A stretch of 64,000 nucleotides of DNA from Charina bottae (lineage: Eukaryota; Chordata; Lepidosauria; Squamata; Charinaidae). This document shows, one piece after another, positions 1 through 10,920 of this stretch; the first letter of the stretch is position 1, and every line of letters starts with the position of its first letter. The translations under genes and the position numbers were made by a program. The notes beneath the pieces were generated by a model that saw nothing but the letters and a program-made list of their open reading frames with translations, did no database searches and was not told the DNA's origin. The stretch is taken from assembly GCA_023362775.1 (NCBI GenBank), contig JALMGJ010000020.1:2666001-2730000 (forward strand), given 5' to 3'.

Positions 1-431
1 TTCCAGAATAAGTCTTTTCATCTTCAGTGTCATGCAATAGGTTCAGGTACATAGACTAAGTCAGCTTTGTGATAAATCTTATACCACTTGTGCTCTAGCT
101 GTTTCCTGGCCTGTTTCATTGCATGAAGATCCCCAGAGAACCAAGGAGAAGCCTTAACTCTCAGTACCAGGGAGGGCTCTCAAAGGTAATCATGATAATC
201 TATTTCCTCATTTCATATGTCAACAAAATCACTGGCTGTGACTTCTGGAAAACTGAATTTCCAAAAGCCAGAAATTCAGTAATTGAATTATTGAGATATA
301 AGACCAATTCAGCCATGGAACCAGTTATTCAAATTGGTGATGGGTTTTCTTTCACTGCCTGTGTTCAAATGGAGCGTGGAGAAAATCAACTGGCACAGAT
401 GCTTTAATCTGGATTCCTATATGCATGGAGC

Positions 432-636
432 AGGGGTTGGCAACCTGTGGCCCGCCACCCAAAATCATCCATGGCCCCCAAAAGAAATATATTCACCTGG
501 TCCATGCAAAAGAGACTGCCTCCTCAGCAATTTTGCTAATGGCTTCATCTCGGTGCAGGAAGAGCAACAAGTCCCCCAGAAATGGCGGCAGCATGGCCTC
601 TGGCCCCTACATTGAAGAAGGTTGCCAACCCCTAGT
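432..636. mobile_element. hAT-type MITE (CAGGGGTTGGCAACCT ends)
   Basis: A 205-bp non-coding element whose ends are inverted repeats: CAGGGGTTGGCAACCT at the left and AGGTTGCCAACCCCTA at the right. The CAGGGG-type terminus followed by a TTGGCAACC core is typical of hAT non-autonomous elements. The interior has no transposase. I could not find a clean 8-bp target duplication, so the exact borders are uncertain by a base or two. The two short overlapping ORFs here are not genes. Confidence 0.6.
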
Positions 637-894
637 CTAAATGGTCTCTTTCAATTCTAGGATTTGAATAAAAGAATTCTAATAGATTCTATTATTCTAA
701 AATGAAGTGGTATAATGCTGATGTAACAGTGTACCACCATGACTTTAAATTGGTTACTTTTGTTAAAGCACCACATTTAAAGATATCCTTGGAATAACAG
801 AGAACATGTCTTCTCTTTTCTGTGATAATTTACATGAAAAACAACTGCAGTCGGAAGTGATATAGTCCAGAAATTTCTGCTGTAACATCTAGAG

Positions 895-1204
895 CAGCCT
901 TTCTCAACCTTTTGACCCTGGAGGAACCTTTGAAATATTTTTCAGGCCTCGGAGAACCCCTGCACATTCAGGCTCAAGTATAGGCCAGAAGTTACAAAAT
1001 TATAATATTTCTTTCATGGGTAGGCCTGTATCTATGCATTAACAGTGCTCTTAAACTAAAAATAAAGAATGAAACTGACCTCTTTAATGTGAAGTTGCCC
1101 GGATTTGAAATAATTTTTATAAATAAATTGTGATCTCCCAGGGAACCCCTAGTGACCTCTCGAGGAACCCTTGGGTTTCACGGAACGCTGGCTGAGAAAC
1201 CCTG
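895..1204. mobile_element. hAT-type MITE with imperfect 8-bp target duplication
   Basis: A 310-bp element beginning CAGCCTTTCTCAACC and ending GGCTGAGAAACCCTG, i.e. inverted ends of about 15 bp. It is flanked by ATCTAGAG (887-894) and ATATAGAG (1205-1212), a 7-of-8 match, which is the duplication length expected for hAT. The interior includes GGAACC-type inverted segments and no coding capacity. The mismatch in the duplication suggests an older insertion than the hAT MITEs near 44.1, 48.9 and 58.3 kb. Confidence 0.75.
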
Positions 1205-1256
1205 ATATAGAGATTAAGCCTCATGCTGCCAAAACAACTTTCCTTCCATTCTATTA

Positions 1257-1400
1257 GGTTGATTGATTGATTGATTATTTATTTATTTATTTATTTATTT
1301 ATTGAATTTCTCGGCCGCCAATTTCGTACACAATGACTCTGGGCGGCTTACAACAATAAGATAACAATTATTAAAACACTACAATAAAATCTCAGTATAA
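1257..1400 (-). mobile_element. L2/CR1-type LINE, 3' end fragment
   Basis: GATT then TTTA tetranucleotide repeats are followed by a segment reading CCGCC..GACTCTGGGCGG-like on the plus strand. This is the reverse of the squamate L2 3' tail (a GGGCGG..ATAAATAA signature). Only the tail is clear; the right limit is a guess. Confidence 0.6.
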
Positions 1401-2214
1401 ATACACACACATATATATACATATACATATAAAATAGATACTAATCTAAAAATACAAAAATATGAAATATGAAAATTCAAGATGGAATTATTATTACTTA
1501 TTATTATTATTACCTATTATTATAATAATTATTATTAACTATTACCTCACACTTGCTACGAAGACCTGTTTCCTGAAGCCGTGACCAAATGCTTTGGATT
1601 CTCCCTGCGTGTTCTGGGTGACTGTTTGTGTTTCCACAGATGCACTGGTGTTTCAGCATCAAGGTGTCATATACAAGGCCTGCATAAAGGATATGAATTA
1701 ATTCAGGCTACAATCCTACTCCTACTGACAAGGTGAACAAATTCCCCAGTGACTTTATTTCTCCATAAAGTTGCATAACGATATGCTGTTATTTATACAT
1801 TATATATGCATATGGAAAAGTATAATTTGAAATAGTGAATTTCAAAATAAAAATGTAAACACAATTTTAGTAAAAAACCACCACCACCTGGAGTGCTAAA
1901 TGAGTGATAAAGAAGTTCTAACTTTTTAGTCAAATATATTTTTGTTCCATCAATTCCAGAACTTTTAATTAATTAATTCTCTGTAAAGTAATTAATCTCT
2001 TTGATTAATTCCAGAACTTCTCTGATGTTTAAATAAGAAAGTAGCATTCAATGTTAACAGAAAATAAGACACAACCATTATTATAGATAAGATATACAAA
2101 ATATCATTTAAGAGAATCCTGTGGGTTGGCTGAACTTGGATTGGGCTGCATTTTCTCTGAAGGAGCAGGTACATCGTTTGGGAGTTCATCTTGGATTCAT
2201 GGCTCCGGCCCAGC

Positions 2215-2640
2215 TTTGGCTAGTATGCCAACTGTTTGGACCAAAAGGTCCTGATGACAGTGACTCATCATGTCACTGTTAGACACTGCAATACACTCTA
2301 CATGGGGGGCTGCCTTTGAAAATGACAGAGAAGCTACAGCTGGTCCAGAACATAGCGGCCTTTCTGCTAACTGGTAGTCAAAGACTTAGCACTGGTTACT
2401 GACTTTTCCAGGTCCAATGCAAAGTTTGGTTATGAATTTTAAGGCCTTACATGGTTCAGCTCCCATGTACTTACAGAACTGTCTCCTCCAGCAAATTTTA
2501 ACTTTCCCTATGTGTTCCTCTTGGGAGGAGATGCTGAGGGTCTGCATATAATTTTTTAGTATATTCTTGTAAACTGCCCAACACATATAAAGTAGGCAGT
2601 GTGCAAATGTTTATATAAACAAACAAACAAACAAACAAAC
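2215..2640 (+). mobile_element. L2-type LINE, 3' fragment (plus)
   Basis: Contains the degenerate remains of the L2 C-terminal region, with the words for CNALYMG-like and LQLVQN-like segments (around 2285-2350), then a KALHG-like segment near 2440. It closes with ATATAAACAAACAAAC tails. Multiple stops and indels show it is old. It has been separated from any upstream part. Confidence 0.6.
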
Positions 2641-3393
2641 ATAATGGCAGGGTAGGTGAGATGCTCTAGAATTTGCTCTAGAATTTGCAAGTAATGTTTA
2701 TGAATATTCACAAAATTCCAACTCTTTGAGTAATTGCTGAAAATGATTTCAAAAACTAAAATACTGGCTGGGGTTCAAGGTTCATATGCTCTAAACATGA
2801 TTCCTAGACAGAGTGTTTTCAAAAGTTTGCTTTAACACATGGATTAAACAACAATTATTTGAATGTACGTAGTTTTAAACACACAATTTATACTAGACCC
2901 TTCACTTTATATTCTAAGCCAAAATATTTTTGGATTTTACCATGTATTATCATTTCCCTGAAAGATCGATAGTCCTAGGTATACAGACTTAGAGGATTTA
3001 GTTTCTGTTGCCCTTTTCTTCTTCCCCCCCCCCCCCAACAGATCCTTGCCAGGCACTTTCACATTCTGCCAGGATGTGAGCAGGGGCAAAACTGCTTATG
3101 ACAACTTGGCCTCAAGAAAACAGATTCTGCCTCTACAGCTACTAATTAGAACAAAACTAAGACATACAACCACCAATCAATGGACACTTGCCAAGAACAT
3201 CCAATCACCACACAGAATTCAAACATATAGCAAGGCAACCCCACTTCTGGACCATTGCACTGATGAAGCTTTGCTAAAATGCTTAGCAAAACACTTAGCA
3301 ACACTTGTGATCTTCCCGACCCAGAGAACTCCAATAAAATGATATATAGAGAGCTGGGCTGCCATTATTCCAAGAGACTGTTTCACATATTAC

Positions 3394-3580
3394 CTGTTGT
3401 GAACTGTGGCTTACATGGTGTCTCCTGTGTGGATAAAGGGAAGTTGGCAGAAGCAGGTGATGACTGAGCTCGAGAAAGTGGCCGATGCCCACTAAAAGAT
3501 ACTGGAATGCCAGCAGCTTCCATGGATGCCTGATAGTTTCTGAGCTGATGAATGCGCTGCTGCTCCAGTAAAAGAGTTTG
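3394..3580 (-). CDS. HDAC4: HDAC4 exon I: third 14-3-3 site, entry to the catalytic domain
   Basis: 187 bp, phase 0 start, 62 codons plus one base. It encodes [19 protein letters not shown], then [25 protein letters not shown] and a proline-rich end, finishing QFTTG. SRAQSSP is the third 14-3-3 site (human Ser632). The C-terminal FTTG is the conserved lead-in to the deacetylase domain, whose next exon (starting with the LVYD-type segment in HDAC4) is not found in the 3.4 kb to the left. The acceptor is CCCTTATAG before CAAACTC and the donor is ACAACAG followed by GTAATATG. This is the last exon in the window, so no catalytic residues can be assessed. Confidence 0.96.
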
Positions 3581-5241
3581 CTATAAGGGAGAATAAAATG
3601 TGTTACTGCTTGAAGGCTTTTTTTTACAAATCCCATTTTGTTTGTTTGTTAACAGTGAACAATTACTTCATATTAGTCTACCAGCCATTTACTTTATTAG
3701 CCAATACACTCACATACATAAAAGTACACATTGATATGTTTTCAAAGCCCTTTAATAGAGTTTTAATAAACTAGTAAAAACTGATCTTTTGTCAGAAACT
3801 GAAGAGTTGAGAGATAATTCACCGTCATCTTTTCTAAAAGCAAATTGGGTACGTCACTGAATTCTAAACTATGAAATATCCAGCAGAAGAAATAATCATC
3901 ATCATTGGCGATCACTCGTAGCCGAGTAAGATTGTCTTCCAAAGGTAAAATTTTAACAGTGGATCCGTAAGTGGCTATAAAGGCCAATTCTGGATCCGCA
4001 CAACCTCCCACAATAATTGACCCAAAAATCACCTTTAAATGATGGATCACAACTGGGATGCACTAGCAATATTTAAACCATCTTTAGGGTAAGAAAGAAA
4101 CCAAAAGAAAGGAGAAAAATGGCAAAAGAAAAATGGGTGAAAGGCTGGAAAAGAGTTCGAGATACATAATTAGATATAGAAAATGCAGATAACACTTTAA
4201 AAATTAAAATGAATCCAATGCTGCATATTGGTTTGAAGAAAATACCGTAGAAAGAATTAATACTGCACTATAATTAGTGCAGTTGCACTTGAACATCAAC
4301 CACATTTTCTTCCTGTGACACAAATTTGACACTGAAGAGATTCTAAGTAATTCAGTCATGTTAAATGTAAGTATATACAAAGTTATTTATAGCATGGCAA
4401 AGTTTTGTCTCAACTGACATGGAATTATTAATAATTCACATACATATTTTATCTTTTCTTAAAACTGGCTCAGTCTTAAACTCTTCAGAAAAAAGTTAAT
4501 CCATGTTAACTGTTTCAAAGGATGAACAGTACAGCAAAGTACAAGAGGTCACGCTGCCTTAATAAACACTAAGAATGGTTTTGAATGTAATGCATATGCA
4601 GGAGAAGAACAATCTTGCATTTTATATTATTTCGTTTTGCAACCAAAACAGAACTGTTGCAGCTCTACACAAGGACAACTATCATATATCCCTTTTGGAA
4701 GAGAAGGGAAAATTCTATTTCAGACATGAAGAAGATAATTAAGAACAGAAAATGAAAGACTTGGATATGAGACAGATGGATCAACTTTCTCACATCTATA
4801 GTAGAAGCATGCTAAATGGAGTATGCTAGGTATATCCCTTTTGAGCTGAAATTATCAAGAATTGGCATAACCTTGAATTAGTCCCATGGAGGGTTCCTAT
4901 CTCACTTCTAAAGATTCTGTACTCTTGAATCCTAATTCTTGGCATTAACCTTCATGTGATCATGTTCTGTAGTTACGTGACTTGACACTCATGAGTTTGA
5001 GACCTCTGTGCTAAACCGTGATTTGCTTCTCCATAGGCTTTTAAATAAAACAAATAGGTTGGGTTTGCACAATATACAGTATCAGAATAAAAAAGCCACA
5101 TTCTAGCATACTGTGTTGTATGAACCCAGCTGCTGTTTCTATACAGAACTACAGAATAATAAATGTACAAGCCTCTGGAAAATATAATAAATAATAATAA
5201 ACTAATACATGAATGCAGTTATTTAGTGTATTGTGTTTTAC
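3581..5241. other. HDAC4 intron between exons H and I
   Basis: 1661 bp of AT-rich intron. The only identifiable repeat is the 3' end of the zinc-finger LINE at 3890-4014. The rest (about 4020-5240) shows no recognisable element. Confidence 0.8.
3890..4014 (-). mobile_element. 3' scrap of the zinc-finger LINE family
   Basis: About 125 bp that is the reverse complement of the last part of the LINE at 37685-40129, from the end of the zinc-finger coding segment to the tail. Shared words include GCGATCACTCGTAGCCGAG and AAAGGTAAAATTTTAAC on this strand. The tail here is an ATC trinucleotide repeat (3889-3900), as expected for an element with a GAT-repeat 3' end. It is severely 5'-truncated. The divergence in the middle (ACTTACGGATCC versus ACTTACAGACCC) shows it is a separate, somewhat older copy. 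Confidence 0.85.
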
Positions 5242-5493
5242 CTGTCTGAAGAGCAGTTCCTGCTCTGCTTGCCTTTGTCCTGGTTCTAATTCTTGTTGTT
5301 CTCCATCTTCATCACTTTCAGCAGGTTCTTGCTTCACATGGACCATCTGGGTCAATCCTTGAATTTCCTTTTGATTTGCTACCCTGTCAATATATTGGTC
5401 TTCCAAAAATGCCTGATGTTCTCTTAATTCTTCTTCAGTCTCTTCAGGATGGCTTTCATGCTGACGGGAAGCCTCATTTGATTTTGGCATCAT
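5242..5493 (-). CDS. HDAC4: HDAC4 exon H: acidic region with sumoylation motif
   Basis: 252 bp, exactly 84 codons, phase 0/0. It encodes an acidic region with [12 protein letters not shown], a divergent middle, and [15 protein letters not shown], then [20 protein letters not shown] fits the sumoylation consensus (hydrophobic-K-x-E) and corresponds to human Lys559. The following acidic serine makes it an extended phospho-type motif. The acceptor is CTTTCAG before ATGATGCC and the donor is GACAG followed by GTAAAAC. The two initial Met codons are internal, not a translation start. The exon could be skipped in frame. The middle stretch, about residues 28-50 of the exon, is the least like human HDAC4. 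Confidence 0.96.
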
Positions 5494-5843
5494 CTGAAAG
5501 AAACTCAAAAAGTCAGAATGCAGTTCCTTTGAAAAGACTATGAAAAACTATCAAGACACCAAATGAAATTTCTTTTTAAAATATAATAATTTAAATTTTA
5601 TACTTCGCTTGATTTAATTTTAGCAGTTTAAAATTTCTAAGTCACACATGTGACAGCTTATTTTTAAACACGGAGGCACAGCTAAATATGTCAATTTTGT
5701 ATTGGATTAACAATGAGGCTGTATTTATGAAATAAAGCCAAGTTAACAAATGCTTAATAAAAATAAATACTAAATATAAAGACACTTGTTTAGTCATTAT
5801 AGTCTAAAATGGTTTTCACTTTTGACCTTAACAAAAAGTTGAT

Positions 5844-6079
5844 GATGGTCTAGTGGTTAAGGCAATGGGCTAGAAACCAGGAGACTGAGAGTTCTAGTCC
5901 CGCCTGAGGCATGAAAGCCGGCTGGGTGACCTTCGGCCAGTCACTCTCTCTCAGCCCAACTCACCTCACAGGGTGGTTGTTGTGGGGAAAAGAGGAGGAG
6001 GAAGGAGTATTAGGTATGTTCGCCGCCTTGAGTTATTTATAAAAATAATGAAGGCGGGATAGAAAATAAATAAATAAAT
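5844..6079 (+). mobile_element. tRNA-derived SINE (Sauria-type head, L2-like tail)
   Basis: Starts with a tRNA-like head: TGGTCTAGTGGTTAAGGC as box A region and GAGTTCTAGTCCC as box B region, the pol III internal promoter pattern. A conserved body follows with GGCTGGGTGACCTT and CACTCTCTCTCAGCCC. The 3' part has CGCCGCCTTGAGTTATTTAT, then GGCGGGATAGAAAATAAATAAATAAAT, resembling an L2/CR1 tail. It is transcribed, if at all, by pol III and moved by LINE enzymes. Confidence 0.85.
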
Positions 6080-6272
6080 CTCAAAATAGTTTTGACTAGC
6101 CCTCAGAAAAAAAAACTAAAACAAAATCTATCTCAATATTGTCCTAGTTTTTGGCAATATTAATGTTTGTTATGTATTTACTTATTTAAAATATTTATAT
6201 GCTACTTATCTTAAAAACCTCAAAGCAGGTGGGGTAGTCTCAAAGCTTGAGGGTAATGAATAAATTATCTTA

Positions 6273-6620
6273 ATGCAAAGGTTCTCAAAATTTTAAGATA
6301 CGATGACATCCTAAAATGCCCCCTTTTCCCTCTGTCTTAAACAGAGTGAACATCAGGTCAGACAGAAAGAACTTTGCATAGAAGCCTCATAACCTCCAGG
6401 CATGATTACCCCTTTGAAAGGTAAACACAGTGTGTTCAAACCAAGCAACCCACTGGGGCTTCATGAAGGGCTATGGAATCTCAAGTTGCTTTGTATTCAG
6501 GATATATCAGACTGCTAAGCCTGCTTGGAAAAGAGTGTAATAACGATACTTTCTGGTGACCCTTCATCCCTTGCTTAGAACCTCCTGGAGGGTCACAGGC
6601 CATACTTTGAGAAACATTGT
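6273..6620. mobile_element. possible old hAT MITE
   Basis: Begins near AAAGGTTCTCAAAATTTT and ends near ACTTTGAGAAACATTG, an imperfect terminal inverted pair, with an interior inverted GGGTCACAGG/GACCC-type word. No clear target duplication. It could equally be a decayed unrelated repeat. Confidence 0.35.
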
Positions 6621-8849
6621 TCTAATTATTGATAAAATTAAGTAAAGCATAATAATATTTGATTAAGTTCAAGAGCTTTTTCTATTTGTTTCTCCTGCCA
6701 TAGATTTTTACTTATAATTATTATGGGGTTTATTAAAATCTACTTTATTTGACTACACTGAGGTTCAGTTTCCTTAAATAACTTTACATTACATTATTCC
6801 TCCCAATGTTTCTGCTACTTCTATTTCCTCAACTAAGATACCTATAATTAATTTTGAAAAATACTGAGAAGTCAGAGGGCACTCTTTCTTCAGTTTCCTA
6901 AAATCACAGAAAGAAAAGATGGTCCTTATGGAATAGTTCTGTTTTATGGACAGAAAGCAATTATTTTGAAGAAATTTAGTGAGTGTAAAGAGTATTTCAA
7001 TGGGGACAAAAGATTTGCAAAGAAAAAAAAACTAGGCAGAGTCCTGGTTTAAATGAAAGGATAAAACAAATTTTGGCATAAAGAATACAGTATGTTAGGT
7101 CTTTGTGTCAGTTTATCCCTACAGAGCACCAAGGAGGAGGATCTAAAGTAGAGCTCACTCATTCTCTGAGACAAAATAACTGCCTCAAGGAAGACTGTGC
7201 CAAAATAATTGCAACAAGAGTATCTTGTCAGTACTTCAAAGGAGGATTGGAAGAGTAATTTGTAGATATTTATTCTTTGATTCTTTGGGGATACAAGAAT
7301 GCGAAAACATTCTAAACTGGAAAAAAGCACACAGAGGTAATGGCAAAGAACATTTTCAATGATGAAGAAAAATAATCCTTGTGGGGTAGAAAAGGTAAAG
7401 TGCAGTCCAAGTTACACAAAGACAAGGGCAATCCTTATATTGTGCAAAAAGAGATAATAGTATCGTTTTTTCTAGTAGTAAGCCACCAGACACAAAAAAC
7501 TATGCCCTAAACTACTGGTCTACAGGAAGTCAGGGTCAGATAATCCTATGAGGTGGAGGAAAGGAAGGTCTAGCAGTTTTACCAGGCCATTGTATAGGCT
7601 GAGATTTCCTGAAATGGCTGGAAGACGTAATTAGGTTCACTTTGATGGAGAGGTAGTAGAGTTCCAGTAAAAGGAACTAAAGCTTAGCATAGCCACAGGT
7701 GATCAAGATGTAGTTGGTTCCTGATTTTTGCTGTTAACCTAACAGAGGAACTGGAGGGGTGGGGACAAATATAACAGGGATTCCCCAATGTAAAAGAAAT
7801 GTGTTACCCATGGAAAGTTCATCTTTTGGTTTTATTAAAAGTTCATCTGAGATCGTAAAAACATCAATTGAAATAGGAAATTGTATCCAACTCTGCTGAT
7901 GGAATAGTTAGAGCAGTTCACTACTCTTCAGTTCCTGCTGGTGGGATGGTTCATACGAGTGGCTTAAGCAGTCTGTTAGCCTAGTGGATGTTTCTTAGGT
8001 GGATCCCCCAATCTTTGGACCATTCCTTTAAAACTTGTGTTGAGAAGTTCAGTTGATTTTGTTCCTCTGTGTTGATGTACAAGACAACTATTGGGTTACC
8101 TGAGGTAATTTTGTACATGATCCTGAAACTAGAATTTAAGGATGAGACAGCTCTGAAGAAAACAATAGTGTGGATGTGAAGGTATCTATCTGGAAGCTTC
8201 AGATGATAAAGAACAGATGTGCACATCACCTAGCAAAGTAGATTTAACTGCCTGTTTTCAGAACAATATACTTACCTCTTGAATCAGGATAGAAGCAGCT
8301 GATGTGCAGTAAGGCCTCCTTCAAGTGATAAAGTGTGAAACTGAGTATAGTATCACATAAAGCAATCATGAGGACTCATCTGTTGAAAGGAATCTTCCCA
8401 AACACAGGCCAGACAGCCAGTAAGTTGGGAATTGTTTGAGTTCTGAAGTCAAAGACGATGACTGGACTGCTGGAGGACTTCTTATAGGGCTGATTGCCAG
8501 ATTTTGCAGAATAAAGGAAGTATCTCTTCATGCCCTGAGAAGAGGAAAAATGAAATGATTTGTCAGGGCATTGGGAGAACCAGCTCTTGGAAGGGAGGTT
8601 GATATCAAGAGCTGGCCTGTAAGTAGATTGAAGCCAATGGCTGATCCCAGGCCTCCTGCTCATCTTCTTCTGCTTATGGAACTTAACTACTATATTGTCA
8701 GTTGTAGAACTGACTAGCCCTATCCCCTAAAAAAGGGAAGTCTGCCATTCCAAAGCCTGTCTCTGTGGTTAACCCTAATGATCAAAGACATGCATAGTGT
8801 TGAAGTACCATTGCCACTGCCACAGTCTTAGCACTGCAATCTGCACTAC

Positions 8850-8935
8850 CTTTACAGAATGTAAGAGTTGGAAGGCATCCTAGAAATCATCTACTCCAAT
8901 ACCCTGCCCAGTAAAGGAATCCAGGAATGTTGTGC
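8850..8935 (-). mobile_element. CR1-like LINE 3' scrap
   Basis: The run TAAGAGTTGGAAGGCATCC, then AATCATCTACTCCAATACCC, matches the well-known 3' untranslated segment of amniote CR1 elements read in reverse (a TTGGAAGGGACC..ATCATCTAGTCCAAC pattern). Only about 85 bp is recognisable. Confidence 0.55.
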
Positions 8936-10319
8936 CATGCTAATTTGCTGCTTTATCATCCAGGTGACCTCAGCCTGCAAGACCCACATTATCTGCCATT
9001 TACCCACAGGCAAATGGGGGGGGGGGGAGAAGTGACCTTTTCACAAAGGAAATGCCACACAAGCCTAATAGTTTACAATCTAGAAGAATATATCATAGAC
9101 CTTTCTTCCCATATTGTCCAGCTTCCTGCTCTCCTTATAAATGGGTACAGGAACAAGACTGTTAAGCTCCATTTGAATGGAATTTAGGGAACAGAACTAG
9201 AAGAAAAACAGACAGCTGTTTTGCATCTACCCAAGCCACCATTCTTTGTGAAGTAGGTGTCACAGAACAAATGTCTGTGAATACAGACTTTTCTACTGAC
9301 TGTCTCCCAGTGAAACTCCAATAATGGTGTGCAACTTTGGCCAGGATAGTATTTTAGCAAAGAGGACTGATAGATATGATAGGGCTGGGTTGCTGGGTAG
9401 TAAGAAAAAGATCTGAAGGCCAAACAGATGTCCTCATGACATTATGAGAATTGGGGGACAATGGAATATCTGTTCCAGTGCTGGGGTGGAAATAATTGAT
9501 ACCAAGAGATAACAGGCTAGTGGCAAGAGGCAAGTGATTCGACTATCAACCCCAAAGAGTGAAGATCAGAAAAACATTATGGAGTTCTGCCACTATCCCT
9601 ATTTAAAAATAGTGGCTATATAAATCTATCATAGATCTCTGTTTCCAAAAATGACTATAAACGGAGAAGTCCTGGCAGAGTGACCATCACAAAATCACAA
9701 ACTTTGGTGTGGGAATGGGTGAATTAAGAAGAGGAACCAAAAGCACCAATCCTAGCATCAAAACTGTTGAAGGCAGTGGATTTAAATTTTGGATTGGTGA
9801 TAAAAATGAAGATCAAGATCCTTGGGGGATAAAAGGAAAATTGCTCTGTGGGCCTGTTGCTATCCTATCCCTGCAGGCAGAGACTGAAGAAAAGATTATC
9901 CTATTACCCAAGTAATAAGTGAGAAGAAGGAATGTACTGCCTGCCTCTGTAAAACAACTTTTCTTGAAGGATTAGACCTTTGATTCTGTGCCCGTGGCAG
10001 AGACTATCTACCCAGGATTGCATTAACTTGGAGCTCAAAGGAGCATTGTTTTCTGTCAGCAGGCTCAACAGTCAAGGAGTAATTCGCTTTGTTTTGCCTC
10101 TTTACCTTTGTATCACCATGTGGGTAATACGGACAAGTGGGATTTTTAATGGAAGCGGAACTTGGACTGCTGGGGCTACTCTTAAGAGATGGGCTGAGAA
10201 GACAGTGAGAGTGAGGAATGGGATATGGCTTAGAACAAATACTGAAATATTAACAGAGGAGATGTGGTGAGGAGCCGCAACCTGGTTGTTGTGGGGAAAG
10301 GAGAACAGGCCCAATTGTC

Positions 10320-10920
10320 CCTTTTACTTTCAGGTTTCAGTCTAACCGAGGAACTCAAGGTGATAAGAGATTGTGGCCATTGAAGGTCCTGCTCTTCAGT
10401 GCTTGGGAAGTTGCTGGCAAGACATCTATAATCCAGGATTTAATCCTGGGGGAGAGTGCTGACTAGGAATGTATTACAGGAACCTGCTCTACCCACAAGG
10501 CTATTCCATCGGACAGCAGGTTAGGACTAGAGGATTGGGTGATTGAGTGGCCATGGTCCATAGGAATATCTTCTCATTGACCAGATGCTCCATCTGACAG
10601 TCTGCCAGTTTTGAGTGCATGCTGTTGCCCTTGGGTGGCTAGGACACTGTAAGCATGCTGTTATCATACAATCTATCCTGATGTATCACAATATAATTTC
10701 CAAAGTAGATGGGGTGATTTCAGATGTGGTGTTGATTACCCTAGATTTCTTGTCCTGGGGGATTTCAATGTCTACTCAGGATTTTATGTCTTCCACAATG
10801 ATTACAAATATGTGCCAACTGGTAGCTGGTCCCATACATGCTGGAGGACTTATACTGAATTTCTGGTACAGATGGGGGCTGATGGGAGTATTTCATGCAT
10901 CCACCCCAGCTTGTTTTGCT
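10320..10920 (+). pseudogene. degenerate L2-type LINE, endonuclease region
   Basis: Plus strand, with broken frames. Around 10755-10870 the conceptual product resembles the L2 endonuclease segment (LGDF-like, then a glycine/proline-rich GPTH-like stretch, then LDLVF-like). An upstream part near 10450-10610 is also L2-like. Stops and indels throughout show a long-dead copy. A real host gene is unlikely. Confidence 0.45.

Larger units (their letters stand above)
1..3393. other. HDAC4 intron after exon I (continues left of the window)
   Basis: AT-rich intronic sequence with no exon that I can recognise. It holds two hAT-type MITEs (about 432-636 and 895-1204), an L2 tail in minus orientation (about 1257-1400), an L2 3' fragment in plus orientation (about 2215-2640) ending in AAAC repeats, and a poly-C run near 3027. 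The remaining roughly 1.8 kb shows nothing I can name. Confidence 0.7.

Noticed and set aside
1..3393. Search for the next HDAC4 exon with the start of the deacetylase domain
   Set aside because: No segment resembling the LVYD..HQC lead-in was seen on the minus strand; the exon must lie further left.
8376..8663. Minus-strand ORF of 95 codons
   Set aside because: No recognisable domain, no splice context, and length near chance for this AT-rich intron.
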